Shown here piece by piece: positions 1 to 7,624 of a stretch of DNA of 64,000 nt (positions are counted from its first letter, which is position 1; the number at the start of each line of letters is the position of its first letter). Origin of the DNA: UBA1764 sp045642565. GTDB lineage: Bacteria; Bacillota; Clostridia; Peptostreptococcales; Anaerovoracaceae. Where the stretch lies: the NCBI GenBank assembly GCA_045642565.1, contig JAZUJE010000003.1, positions 24,375-88,374 of the forward strand, in the 5' to 3' direction. The notes under the pieces are model-generated. The model ran no database searches, was not told where the DNA came from, and worked only from the letters and a program-made list of their open reading frames with translations. A program made the translations under genes and the position numbers.

Positions 1-1
1 T

Positions 2-706
2 GAAATTTTAGAAACAAAATTAAAAGAATATCGTAACAGCTATTTTGAAAACAAAGAGTTTAAAGCTTGGCTTAAAGATAGCGATTTATGGATGCCTGTT
101 TATACCTGTTTGCGTATAAAGGGTGTTGAAATGGATAAAAAGGAATTGGTTAATGTCATAGATGGAAAGTTAATGACAGAACTTCCTTTAGACATATATG
201 GCTTTGTTAACAGGTTTAAAGCCTTGTACAAAGAGATGCAGGCGAGCGTGGGAATGCTTGAATCTATGAATGAAGCGCTTTTTGCAAAATTTTATGACAT
301 TTTGATTGAAGGCGATGGATATAGACAGGAAAACCCTGTTATATATAAATGGGGTTATGTTGCTCCGCATTTTAACCAAATAAAAACAAGCCTTGCATCA
401 TTGTTTAAGCTTATTGACAAAATGGATAATCCAATTAAAAGGGCTATCACAGCACATTTAGGTGTTTTAAAGATATATCCATACAGCAAGGATACAGAAA
501 TAATGGCCACCATTGCAATGTATTATGAACTTATGATAGCGAATATTCCATTGATGAGTTTTACTGTTGATGATATTGATTACAATAAATTAGTTGCTTC
601 ATATCTTAAAGAAGATTCTCAGGAATTATCTGATATGATTGAACGTTCATTGCTTAATAGAATAGATTCTGTAATGATGTTTGGAATTGAATCAAGAGAG
701 AGATAA
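2..706 (+). CDS. Degenerate Fic-fold protein, 5' end outside window
   Basis: The frame is open from the left edge to the stop at 704-706, so the gene probably begins upstream; ATGs at 92 and 131 have no convincing ribosome binding site. The C-terminal 110 residues look like the Fic/DOC helical core: a helix beginning AITAHLGVLK, then IYPYSKDTEIMA where Fic enzymes have HPFxDGNGR, a helix ending in YYELMIANIP, and a tail (LMSFTVDDIDYNKLVASY) like that after the Fic motif. The catalytic His is Tyr here and the Gly-Asn-Gly-Arg anion site is missing, so AMP-transfer activity is not expected. The stop abuts the murB start. The Fic assignment rests on my reading of the fold pattern and is moderate; the role is unknown. 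Confidence 0.55.
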   Translation, partial: EILETKLKEYRNSYFENKEFKAWLKDSDLWMPVYTCLRIKGVEMDKKELVNVIDGKLMTELPLDIYGFVNRFKALYKEMQASVGMLESMNEALFAKFYDILIEGDGYRQENPVIYKWGYVAPHFNQIKTSLASLFKLIDKMDNPIKRAITAHLGVLKIYPYSKDTEIMATIAMYYELMIANIPLMSFTVDDIDYNKLVASYLKEDSQELSDMIERSLLNRIDSVMMFGIESRER

Positions 707-1516
707 ATGAAAGTTATTAAAAACTGCTGCATGGCAGAATATACAAGTTTTAAAACAGGAAAAAATGCTGACTTCCTTTTGATTCCCGATAGCGAAAAAG
801 AAATTGTAGAGGCTATTGAGTTTGCAAACAAGGAGCATCTTCCATATATGCTGCTTGGAAATGGTACTAATGTTCTTTTTGCCGGTGATTACCATGGCGT
901 GGTTATTAAATTAAATTCTGAAAGTATATCAAAAATAGCCAAAGATGCAGCAAAGAAAGGTCTTGCCGGTTTAGAATTTGCATCCGGAATTCCGGGCTCG
1001 CTTGGTGGCGCTATTTTTATGAACGCCGGAGCTTATGGCGGAGAAATGGCAAAGGTAATTAAAACTGTTACTTCGCTTGATTCCAAGGGTAAAATTCATG
1101 TCAGAACAGCAGATGAATGTGAATTTGCTTATAGGCATAGCATATTTATGAGTAATCATGAAGTGATATTATCTGCCGATTTTGAATTATATCCTGATGA
1201 TCCAAATGAAATAGAAAAAAGAATATCCGAACTTACTAAGCAAAGAGTAGCAAAGCAACCTTTGCAATATCCTTCAGCAGGGAGTTTCTTTAAAAGACCT
1301 GGAGGATTCTTTGCAGGCAAACTTATAGAAGATGCGGGCTTAAAGGGCGTTCAAATCGGTGGTGCTCAAATTTCTGATTTGCACGCGGGCTTTTTAATAA
1401 ACAAAGACAATGCAAGTCCTGAGGATATTATCGATTTAATGAAAATTGTTCAGGAAACAGTTATGGATAAGTTTGGTGTGAAGCTTGAACCGGAGGTTCA
1501 AATTGTCGGATTATAA
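707..1516 (+). CDS. murB: UDP-N-acetylenolpyruvoylglucosamine reductase MurB, internally short
   Basis: MurB is the cytoplasmic FAD enzyme that reduces UDP-GlcNAc-enolpyruvate to UDP-MurNAc with NADPH in peptidoglycan precursor synthesis. Visible motifs are LLGNGTNVL (FAD pyrophosphate), GLEFASGIPGSLGGA, MNAGAYGGE, YRHSIF, PSAGSFFKRP with the catalytic Ser, and the C-terminal Glu in LEPEVQIVG. At 269 residues it is shorter than the roughly 300 of Bacillus MurB: the N-terminus is brief, and after GVVIKL about 17 residues of the FAD domain are absent, so the chain passes directly to SESISKIAKDAAKKGLAGLEF-type sequence. The start follows the preceding stop directly, behind a GAGAGAG stretch. It overlaps the PHP gene downstream. 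The family call is secure; full activity is not. Confidence 0.93.
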   Translation: MKVIKNCCMAEYTSFKTGKNADFLLIPDSEKEIVEAIEFANKEHLPYMLLGNGTNVLFAGDYHGVVIKLNSESISKIAKDAAKKGLAGLEFASGIPGSLGGAIFMNAGAYGGEMAKVIKTVTSLDSKGKIHVRTADECEFAYRHSIFMSNHEVILSADFELYPDDPNEIEKRISELTKQRVAKQPLQYPSAGSFFKRPGGFFAGKLIEDAGLKGVQIGGAQISDLHAGFLINKDNASPEDIIDLMKIVQETVMDKFGVKLEPEVQIVGL

Positions 1517-2225
1517 ATTAAAATATGATTTACATACCCATACAACTTATTCGCATGGCTCTGGAAGTATATTAGACAATGCAAGAGTTGCACATGAAAA
1601 GGGAATGCATATGGTAGGCATTGCTGACCATGGGCCGGGGCATTTATTTTATGGAATTAAAATTAAAGATGTGCCAAAAATGAGAGCCGATATAGAAGAA
1701 GCAAGAAAACTTTTTCCTAAGCTCGAAATAAAGTTGTCTGTAGAAGCAAATATTGCAAGCCCCTCAGGAATTCTTGATTTGAGCGAAGACGAAAAGAAGC
1801 TGTTTGATTATATTATTGCTGGATACCATTTTGGAGCTTTTGGCGACCATCCTATGAAAGCTTTTAAAATGTGTCTCGGAAGCAAATTTCAGGCTTTTTC
1901 TGACAAGGCATATAACACAGATGTTATAGTTAAGGCTTTATATGAAAACGATATTAAATTGCTTACGCACCCTGGCGATAAGATAGTTGTTGAAATGAAA
2001 GAAATCGCCAGAGCTTGTGCGGCAACAGGAACATTACTTGAAATCAATGACCATCATAATGGTTTGTCTGCCGAGAATATAGAAATTGCAGCAAAGTATA
2101 ATGTTTATTTTGTGATTAGCAGTGATGCTCATGCACCGCAAAATGTTGGAAACTTCGATGAAGCTCTTAAGAGAGCTGAAATGGTAGGGCTTCCTTTAGA
2201 GAGGATAATTAATTTATGGAATTAA
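1503..2225 (+). CDS. PHP-domain metal-dependent phosphoesterase
   Basis: This is a PHP-fold hydrolase of about 240 residues, the family that includes histidinol phosphatase and YcdX-like phosphoesterases. Metal-ligand motifs are DLHTHTTYSHG near the N-terminus, IADHGPGH, LTHPGDK and ISSDAHAP near the C-terminus, so the trinuclear site looks complete. I place the start at TTG 1503 because GGAGG at 1492-1496 lies six bases upstream; an upstream in-frame TTG at 1485 would place that ribosome binding site inside the gene. The gene overlaps murB by 14 bases and rapZ by 10, suggesting translational coupling. The substrate cannot be told from sequence. Confidence 0.88.
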   Translation: MSDYKLKYDLHTHTTYSHGSGSILDNARVAHEKGMHMVGIADHGPGHLFYGIKIKDVPKMRADIEEARKLFPKLEIKLSVEANIASPSGILDLSEDEKKLFDYIIAGYHFGAFGDHPMKAFKMCLGSKFQAFSDKAYNTDVIVKALYENDIKLLTHPGDKIVVEMKEIARACAATGTLLEINDHHNGLSAENIEIAAKYNVYFVISSDAHAPQNVGNFDEALKRAEMVGLPLERIINLWN

Positions 2226-3067
2226 TGATTGTAACAGGTTTATCAGGTGCCGGAAAATCGCAAGCCGTTCATTGCATGGAGGACATGGGCTACTATTGTG
2301 TTGATAATATGCCTCCGGCATTAATTAGCGAGTTTGTAAAACTTGTTGAGGACGGTCGTGCCGATATTGATAGAGCTGCCTTTGTAGTAGATATTAGAGG
2401 AAAGGAATTCTTTAATGATTTAAAGGAACGCTTGGCAGAACTTGATAAGCAGGGAATAATCTACAAAATTATGTATCTGGAAGCAAGCGATGCAGTTCTT
2501 ATCAAGCGTTTTAAAGAAACCAGACGCAGTCACCCACTATCAGTGGGAGGATCTCTTGCTGATGATATTGAAAAAGAAAAAAAGCTGATATCTACATTAA
2601 GACAAAATGCTGATTATATTATCGACACATCATCTTTGAAGAGCGCAGAGCTTAATGCTGAGATTAAAAACTTGCTTTTACCAGGCATAGCAAAAGATAG
2701 TTTTACGATAACCGTTGAATCTTTTGGTTATAAGAACGGAGTTCTTGCAGAGGCTGACTGGATAGTTGATGCAAGATTTTTACCTAATCCATTTTATGTT
2801 TCCAGTTTGAAAAAATTAACCGGAAAAAATAAAAAAGTTAAAGATTATGTTCTTAGATCAATAGAAGCTCGAGATTTTATTGCGCGTATTACGGGATTGG
2901 TTGCAGATATTATTCCTTCATATGTAAGAGAAGGTAAATATCATTTAGTGATTGGTGTTGGCTGTACTGGTGGACAACACAGGAGTGTTGCTATTGCCGC
3001 AGAATTGGCTAATCAATTTAAGGCAATGGGAAAGAATGTAGTTCTTATACATAGAGATTTAAAATAG
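2216..3067 (+). CDS. rapZ: RNase adapter / nucleotide-binding protein RapZ (YvcJ)
   Basis: This is a RapZ/YvcJ family P-loop protein of 283 residues, a normal length. It has the N-terminal Walker A GLSGAGKSQA, the family's DNMPPALI segment, and the C-terminal signature GVGCTGGQHRSV, which in RapZ belongs to the domain that binds sugar phosphates and RNA. In Escherichia coli RapZ controls glmS mRNA turnover; in Firmicutes YvcJ hydrolyses nucleotides and affects competence and envelope physiology. The order rapZ-(yvcK)-whiA is conserved in Gram-positives. Here YvcK is absent between them and rapZ abuts whiA directly. Confidence 0.95.
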   Translation: MELMIVTGLSGAGKSQAVHCMEDMGYYCVDNMPPALISEFVKLVEDGRADIDRAAFVVDIRGKEFFNDLKERLAELDKQGIIYKIMYLEASDAVLIKRFKETRRSHPLSVGGSLADDIEKEKKLISTLRQNADYIIDTSSLKSAELNAEIKNLLLPGIAKDSFTITVESFGYKNGVLAEADWIVDARFLPNPFYVSSLKKLTGKNKKVKDYVLRSIEARDFIARITGLVADIIPSYVREGKYHLVIGVGCTGGQHRSVAIAAELANQFKAMGKNVVLIHRDLK

Positions 3068-4009
3068 ATGTCTTTTACTACTGATACTAAATTTGAATTA
3101 TCCAAAATTGTGCCTGATAAAAAATGCTGCCAATTAGCGGAAATTGCCGGATTCTTAAGATTTGCCGGCAATATCACCTATGCGGGTGGCGGAAATTTCG
3201 GCATTAGAGTTTATATAGATAGTCCTGCAATCGCAAGACTATTTATTACATTGGTGAAAGAATATTTCGGCGCAAAAACGGCATTGTCTTTGGGAGAACC
3301 AAAGGCTATAACCAAAGAAAAAACTTATGTGTTAAATATTACACCTGATATGAATGCCGAACAAATACTGCGTGAAGTTGGTATGCTTGGAGTAAAAGAG
3401 GGTAGCAATTATTTTGATGCTTGGATTGCGGCTGATGTTATAAAAAAGAGATGCGATAAAAAAGCAGCTTTGAGAGGAATGTTTTTAGCAAATGGGTCTA
3501 TATCAGATCCGGTTAAAAGTTACCATATGGAAATCAGCTGTGATGAGGAAAACAAAGCTAAAGAGACATCAAAACTAATTAATAGTTTTGGCTTAAAATC
3601 AAAATATGTAGTACGTAAGAATAGATATATTGTATATATCAAAGAGGGCGAACAAATATCAGATTTTTTAAGTATCATAGGTGCATCAAGCCAATATTTT
3701 AAATTTCAAAATGTAATTATTACAAAAGATATGAAAAATAAGGCTAACCGAATTAGTAATTGCGAAGCAGCGAACTTAGATAAGAGTGTTAATGCAGCTC
3801 AAAAACAGATTGCTGATATTAAACTGATTGATGAGCTAAGGGGAATCGAGACATTGCCAAGCAAACTTTTTGAAACTGCAAAAAAACGTATGGAATTTCC
3901 TGATTTGGGCTTGGCTGATTTAGCAAAAGAGTTTGAACCGGAACTTACTAAATCTGGTTTAAATCATAGATTATCAAAAATATCTGAAATTGCTTCAAAA
4001 ATGAGGTGA
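3068..4009 (+). CDS. whiA: DNA-binding protein WhiA
   Basis: WhiA joins a degenerate LAGLIDADG homing-endonuclease-like N-terminal region to a C-terminal helix-turn-helix. The 313-residue length is typical. The N-terminal half carries the LRGMFLANGSISDP pattern of the LAGLIDADG repeat. The C-terminus, ending PDLGLADLAKEFEPELTKSGLNHRL-like, is the conserved HTH region. WhiA is a transcription factor in Streptomyces sporulation and affects chromosome segregation and division in Bacillus. The ATG follows the rapZ stop immediately, so the two are probably co-transcribed and translationally coupled. Confidence 0.95.
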   Translation: MSFTTDTKFELSKIVPDKKCCQLAEIAGFLRFAGNITYAGGGNFGIRVYIDSPAIARLFITLVKEYFGAKTALSLGEPKAITKEKTYVLNITPDMNAEQILREVGMLGVKEGSNYFDAWIAADVIKKRCDKKAALRGMFLANGSISDPVKSYHMEISCDEENKAKETSKLINSFGLKSKYVVRKNRYIVYIKEGEQISDFLSIIGASSQYFKFQNVIITKDMKNKANRISNCEAANLDKSVNAAQKQIADIKLIDELRGIETLPSKLFETAKKRMEFPDLGLADLAKEFEPELTKSGLNHRLSKISEIASKMR

Positions 4010-4018
4010 AAAGGAACA

Positions 4019-4222
4019 ATGAAATTATTAAAAAGAGAAAGGATTGAATTGCCGGAAGTTCAAAGAAAAACTACTAAGCACGCTTCGAAGGCTGCAAGCT
4101 TTGGCGTTCTTGCTGCATGTTTAGGCGTAATCGCTGCAACTGTGGCAAAAGGAATTCAATTGGACAAGAAAGAAGCAGCTGATAAAGAATTAAACTCAAC
4201 CGAAGATGAAGTTGATAAATAG
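4019..4222 (+). CDS. Small single-span membrane protein, unknown
   Basis: I do not recognise this 67-residue protein. A basic N-terminal 25 residues rich in Lys and Arg is followed by one hydrophobic stretch (AASFGVLAACLGVIAATVA) and an acidic/lysine tail, so it should be a membrane protein with its N-terminus inside. Ribosome binding sites GAGGTGA and AAGGAAC lie just upstream. It sits between whiA and the P-type ATPase with gaps of about nine bases either side, so it is probably co-expressed. No Cys, His or Met cluster suggests metal binding. Confidence 0.65.
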   Translation: MKLLKRERIELPEVQRKTTKHASKAASFGVLAACLGVIAATVAKGIQLDKKEAADKELNSTEDEVDK

Positions 4223-4231
4223 TGATTTATT

Positions 4232-6064
4232 GTGACTACATCAGAATATCGTGTAAGTGGAATGTCTTGTGCTGCATGCTCGGCTAATATAGAGCGTATA
4301 TGTAGCTCATTAAAAGGAGTTACATATTGCAGCGTGAATTTAACCACTGAACGAATGACAATTTCATATGATGAAACTATTGTAACAGCAAATGAAATCT
4401 TTGATGCAGTTAAAGCTATAGGATATGCTTTGCATGAATTATCTGAAAAGGCGGCCGAGGTAAAAGAGAAAAAAACTAATATAGTTTTAGCTTTAATCCT
4501 TGCAGCTATCGAATTTTGCATATCGATGGGAAGTATGTATTTTGCTATACCCACAATGCCTGTTGTACAAATGCTTTTAGCCTTATCTGTTATGTTTGTC
4601 GGCCGAAAGTATTTTATCTCAGGCTATAGAGCTATAGTACACAAACTTCCGAATATGGATTCTTTGGTTGCAATATCTTGCTCGGTTTCTTTTATATATA
4701 GTTTGCTGAATCTTATTACAGGAAAGCAGGAATATTATTTTGAATCTTGTGCCGTAGTCCTTGCTTTGATTATGCTTGGTAAACACCTTGAAGCTAATAG
4801 TAAAAAGAAAACTTTAGGGGCAATCAAATCTTTGATGAATTTGACTCCGGCAAAGGCTATAAAAATCGATAATGGAACAAGGCAGGAGATTGATGCTTTA
4901 GATCTCGAAATCGGAGACCTTGTCTTTGTAAAAAAAGGTATGGCTTTTCCTATGGATGGAACTATTATAGATGGGGAATCATCTGTAGATGAATCGATGT
5001 TGACCGGAGAATCTACTCCAATATCCAAAGCGGAAGGTGATTTTGTTATCGGTGGAAGTATTAACCTATCCGCAGATTTGTATGTTAAAATCACAAAAAT
5101 AGGGAAGGATACTGTTCTGTCGCAAATTATAAAACTGGTTGAAGATGCTCAAGGGAAAAAGGCTCCAATATCAACTTTGGCAGATAGGGTTGCAGCATAT
5201 TTTGTACCTGTGGTTATTGGAATTGCATTGATTTCCGGATTAATATGGTTGATATCGGGATATCCATTAAGCTTTGCATTAAAGGTATTTACATGTGTGC
5301 TTGTAATTGCTTGTCCTTGTGCGCTTGGACTTGCGACGCCTACTGCAATAATTGTTGGTACTGGAATAGGTGCTAAAAACGGTATACTAATCAGAAGCGG
5401 TGAAGCTCTCCAGCTTGCTGCTGAAGTAGACACTGTTGTTTTGGACAAAACCGGAACTTTAACATATGGTATTACTCGAGAAGTAGCAACAGGTGTTGAT
5501 ACAAGTGCTGATGTTATAAGGCCTGAATCGCTTCAAGCAATCTCGGAATTGAAGCAGTTAGGGATAAATGTTATTATGCTTTCCGGTGATAAACAGGAAG
5601 TTGCTGATGCAATTGCTTCAAAACTTGGAATAGAAAAAGCTATTGCCGGAGTTTTACCGGGAGCTAAGGGCGCTGAAATTGAAAAACTTCAATGTGAGGG
5701 TCATAAAGTTATGATGGTTGGCGATGGAATAAATGATGCTCCGGCGTTAACTACAGCTGATGTTGGCTTAGCAATCGGATCTGGTACAGATGTAGCTATT
5801 GAATCAGCTGATATAGTATTAATGAAGTCTAATCCTATAGATGTGTGTAAAACTATTAAACTCAGTAAGCTAACATTAAGACATATAAAACAAAATTTAT
5901 TTTGGGCTTTCTTTTACAATTGTATTGGTATACCTATTGCAGCGGGTGTGTTATATCCAATAAACGGATTGTTGTTGAGTCCTATGATAGGTGGCTTTGC
6001 TATGGCATGTTCTTCTATCTTTGTTGTTAGCAATGCATTAAGATTAAAAATGAGGAGATTATAA
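4232..6064 (+). CDS. Copper-type P1B ATPase lacking the nucleotide-binding domain
   Basis: This resembles a CopA-type Cu+ exporter. It has an N-terminal heavy-metal domain with GMSCAACS (Cys13, Cys16), several membrane spans, the TGES actuator motif, CPC in the transport helix (Cys361, Cys363), the phosphorylated Asp405 in DKTGTLT, and GDGINDAPAL. The length, 610 residues, is well below the 730-800 usual for one-HMA CopA proteins. The loss is internal: after DKTGTLT only about 15 residues precede DVIRPES, where relatives have about 120 residues including the SEHP motif that binds ATP. The frame is otherwise intact. Start is GTG at 4232 with a poor ribosome binding site. No copZ or csoR is nearby. 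It may be inactive, or may do something other than ATP-driven export. Confidence 0.85.
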   Translation: MTTSEYRVSGMSCAACSANIERICSSLKGVTYCSVNLTTERMTISYDETIVTANEIFDAVKAIGYALHELSEKAAEVKEKKTNIVLALILAAIEFCISMGSMYFAIPTMPVVQMLLALSVMFVGRKYFISGYRAIVHKLPNMDSLVAISCSVSFIYSLLNLITGKQEYYFESCAVVLALIMLGKHLEANSKKKTLGAIKSLMNLTPAKAIKIDNGTRQEIDALDLEIGDLVFVKKGMAFPMDGTIIDGESSVDESMLTGESTPISKAEGDFVIGGSINLSADLYVKITKIGKDTVLSQIIKLVEDAQGKKAPISTLADRVAAYFVPVVIGIALISGLIWLISGYPLSFALKVFTCVLVIACPCALGLATPTAIIVGTGIGAKNGILIRSGEALQLAAEVDTVVLDKTGTLTYGITREVATGVDTSADVIRPESLQAISELKQLGINVIMLSGDKQEVADAIASKLGIEKAIAGVLPGAKGAEIEKLQCEGHKVMMVGDGINDAPALTTADVGLAIGSGTDVAIESADIVLMKSNPIDVCKTIKLSKLTLRHIKQNLFWAFFYNCIGIPIAAGVLYPINGLLLSPMIGGFAMACSSIFVVSNALRLKMRRL

Positions 6065-6636
6065 TGAAGGCGCTCGAGGAAAAGATTGTAAAACAAGGAA
6101 CCTGTATTGGCAGTGAAGTTTTAAAAGTTGATACTTTTATAAATCATGGTATTGATACAAAGTTTTTAGATGATATGGGAAAAGAGATTGCCAGAATTTT
6201 CGCCGGTGATGAGCCTACAAAAATTTTGACGGCTGAAGCAAGTGGAATAGCTATAGCTGTTGCTGCCGCAAATCATTTAAATTATATTCCTGTTGTTTTT
6301 GCAAAAAAGAATAAACCTAATACAATGGGGCTTGATGTATATGAATCATCAGCGAAATCTTTTACCAAGGGTAGTATTTTTACTCTTCGTGTAACAAAAG
6401 AACTTATTTCAAAAGACGATAGAATTTTAATTGTAGATGATTTTCTCGCTCATGGGCAAGCTGCGTTAGCATTATATGATATTGCTACTCAGGCTGGAGC
6501 TAAAGTTGTGGGTTGCACAGCTGTAATAGAAAAAAAGTATCAGGGTGGTTCAGAGCGAGTCAGAAAATTAGGCGTACATGTGCAATCTCTTGCAGTTATC
6601 GAGAAGATGGAAGATGGAAAGATTACTTTTGAATAG
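6064..6636 (+). CDS. xpt: Xanthine phosphoribosyltransferase
   Basis: This 190-residue PRTase converts xanthine and PRPP to XMP in purine salvage. The PRPP-binding loop is ILIVDDFLAHGQAA, and the family-specific N-terminal LKVDTFINHGIDTK and FAKKNKPNTM segments match Bacillus Xpt. The start codon shares a base with the ATPase stop (TAATG), with GAGGAG six bases upstream. In Bacillus xpt is controlled by PurR and a purine riboswitch; there is no room for a riboswitch here, though a purR gene lies about 6 kb downstream. Confidence 0.95.
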   Translation: MKALEEKIVKQGTCIGSEVLKVDTFINHGIDTKFLDDMGKEIARIFAGDEPTKILTAEASGIAIAVAAANHLNYIPVVFAKKNKPNTMGLDVYESSAKSFTKGSIFTLRVTKELISKDDRILIVDDFLAHGQAALALYDIATQAGAKVVGCTAVIEKKYQGGSERVRKLGVHVQSLAVIEKMEDGKITFE

Positions 6637-6647
6637 GAGGTATATTT

Positions 6648-7019
6648 ATGCAATTCTATAAATGTGAAAAATGTGGAAAAATCTTGGAAATGATCCAGGC
6701 AAGTAAATGTGAAATGGTTAAGTGCTGCGGAGAAGCAATGACTATTTTAGATCCTAATACAAACGATGGGGCTATGGAAAAACATGTTCCTGTCATCGCA
6801 CAGAATGGAAATTTAGTCGTTGTTTCAGTGGGTAGTGTTGCTCACCCTATGATTGAGGATCACTACATCCAATGGATTGTTTTAGAAACAGAAAAGGGAA
6901 TTCAGAGAAAAGAATTAAAACCAGGCGAAGACCCACAAGCAAAATTTGCAGTTATTGATGGTGATAAAGTGCTTGGTGCATATGCATATTGCAATCTTCA
7001 TGGACTTTGGAAGGCATAG
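6648..7019 (+). CDS. dfx: Desulfoferrodoxin / superoxide reductase
   Basis: This 123-residue desulfoferrodoxin reduces superoxide to hydrogen peroxide in anaerobes. The N-terminal desulforedoxin domain has YKCEKCGK and KCCGE, giving the four Cys of the rubredoxin-like iron centre. The C-terminal superoxide reductase domain shows EKHVPV, AHPMIEDHYIQWI and CNLHGLWK, the His and Cys ligands of the catalytic iron. AGGAGG lies before the ATG. The thioredoxin gene follows one base after the stop, so the two form an oxidative-stress pair. Presence of this enzyme supports an anaerobic host. Confidence 0.96.
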   Translation: MQFYKCEKCGKILEMIQASKCEMVKCCGEAMTILDPNTNDGAMEKHVPVIAQNGNLVVVSVGSVAHPMIEDHYIQWIVLETEKGIQRKELKPGEDPQAKFAVIDGDKVLGAYAYCNLHGLWKA

Positions 7020-7020
7020 T

Positions 7021-7335
7021 ATGGCAGATATAATAGAATTAGAAGACAAAACTTTTACAAAGGAAGTTAAATTATCCGAAAAACCGGTAGTGTTAGTTGA
7101 TTTTTATGCGACATGGTGTGGCCCTTGTCAGCTTCAGCATCCAATACTTCAGGAAATTGCCGATGAGTTCGATTATGTTAAGGTTTGCCAAATTGATGTA
7201 GATAAAGCCCCTCGAATTGCGGCAAGGTATGGGGTTATAAGTGTTCCAACTATTATGGTATTTAGCCAAGGACAAATTAAAAATGTTCAAATTGGGCTTC
7301 AAACTAAGGAAATGCTTGAGAATATGGTTATGTAG
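7021..7335 (+). CDS. trxA: Thioredoxin
   Basis: This 104-residue thioredoxin has the active site WCGPCQ, the preceding VLVDFYAT strand, the DVDKAPRIAARYGV segment and the cis-proline SVPTIMVF. I start it at ATG 7021, just after the desulfoferrodoxin stop, because the longer open frame beginning at 6946 would run inside dfx in another frame. Gln after the second Cys replaces the usual Lys or Arg. It would reduce cytosolic disulfides and probably supports the neighbouring superoxide reductase. Confidence 0.95.
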   Translation: MADIIELEDKTFTKEVKLSEKPVVLVDFYATWCGPCQLQHPILQEIADEFDYVKVCQIDVDKAPRIAARYGVISVPTIMVFSQGQIKNVQIGLQTKEMLENMVM

Positions 7336-7389
7336 TAAGGCATTAAACGCAATTTTGATATAACTGAGCTTAAGCAAGCTATATTTTAC

Positions 7390-7418
7390 TTGAAAAAGAT
7401 TCCTTAAACTTGTATAAT
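7390..7418 (+). promoter_or_regulatory. Promoter of tRNA-Glu
   Basis: TTGAAA at 7390-7395 and a perfect TATAAT at 7413-7418 are separated by 17 bases. The predicted transcript start near 7425 leaves about 12 bases before the tRNA. This is the best-formed promoter in the first 12 kb. Confidence 0.8.
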
Positions 7419-7437
7419 TTACGAGGTTTAAGGATAT

Positions 7438-7513
7438 GGCTCCATGGTCAAGCGGTTCAAGACGTCGCCCTCTCAAGGCGGAATCACGGGTTCGATTCCC
7501 GTTGGGGCTACCA
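7438..7513 (+). tRNA. tRNA-Glu (anticodon CTC)
   Basis: The cloverleaf is complete. Acceptor strand GGCTCCA pairs with TGGGGCT (one G-T and one T-G wobble). The anticodon stem CGCC/GGCG encloses loop CTCTCAA, giving anticodon CTC for codon GAG. The T stem ACGGG/CCCGT encloses TTCGATT, and discriminator A plus a genome-encoded CCA end at 7513. It has its own promoter upstream and terminator downstream, and it lies directly before glutamyl-tRNA synthetase. Confidence 0.95.
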
Positions 7514-7522
7514 AATTATAAA

Positions 7523-7549
7523 ACATCGAGTACTCCTCGGTGTTTTTTC
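7523..7549 (+). terminator. Rho-independent terminator of tRNA-Glu
   Basis: An 8-bp stem ACATCGAG/CTCGGTGT (one T-G wobble) with a 5-base loop is followed by six Ts. Confidence 0.8.
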
Positions 7550-7580
7550 TTGTGATAGAGAGTATATCAAAGTCTTTTTG

Positions 7581-7589
7581 TGGTAGAAT
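7581..7589 (+). promoter_or_regulatory. Extended -10 promoter of gltX
   Basis: TGGTAGAAT at 7581-7589 is an extended -10 (TGn plus TAGAAT) 35 bases before the gltX start. No good -35 is seen. GTGAGG at 7611-7616 serves as the ribosome binding site. Confidence 0.5.
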
Positions 7590-7624
7590 ATAAAGGATAA
7601 TGTATATCTTTGTGAGGAAATGAA

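Noticed and set aside
92..130. ATG 92 or ATG 131 as the true start of the first gene
   Set aside because: The frame is open to the window edge and neither ATG has a ribosome binding site, so a 5'-truncated gene is more likely.
6600..6660. Purine riboswitch near xpt
   Set aside because: xpt shares a base with the preceding gene, so there is no space for an aptamer.
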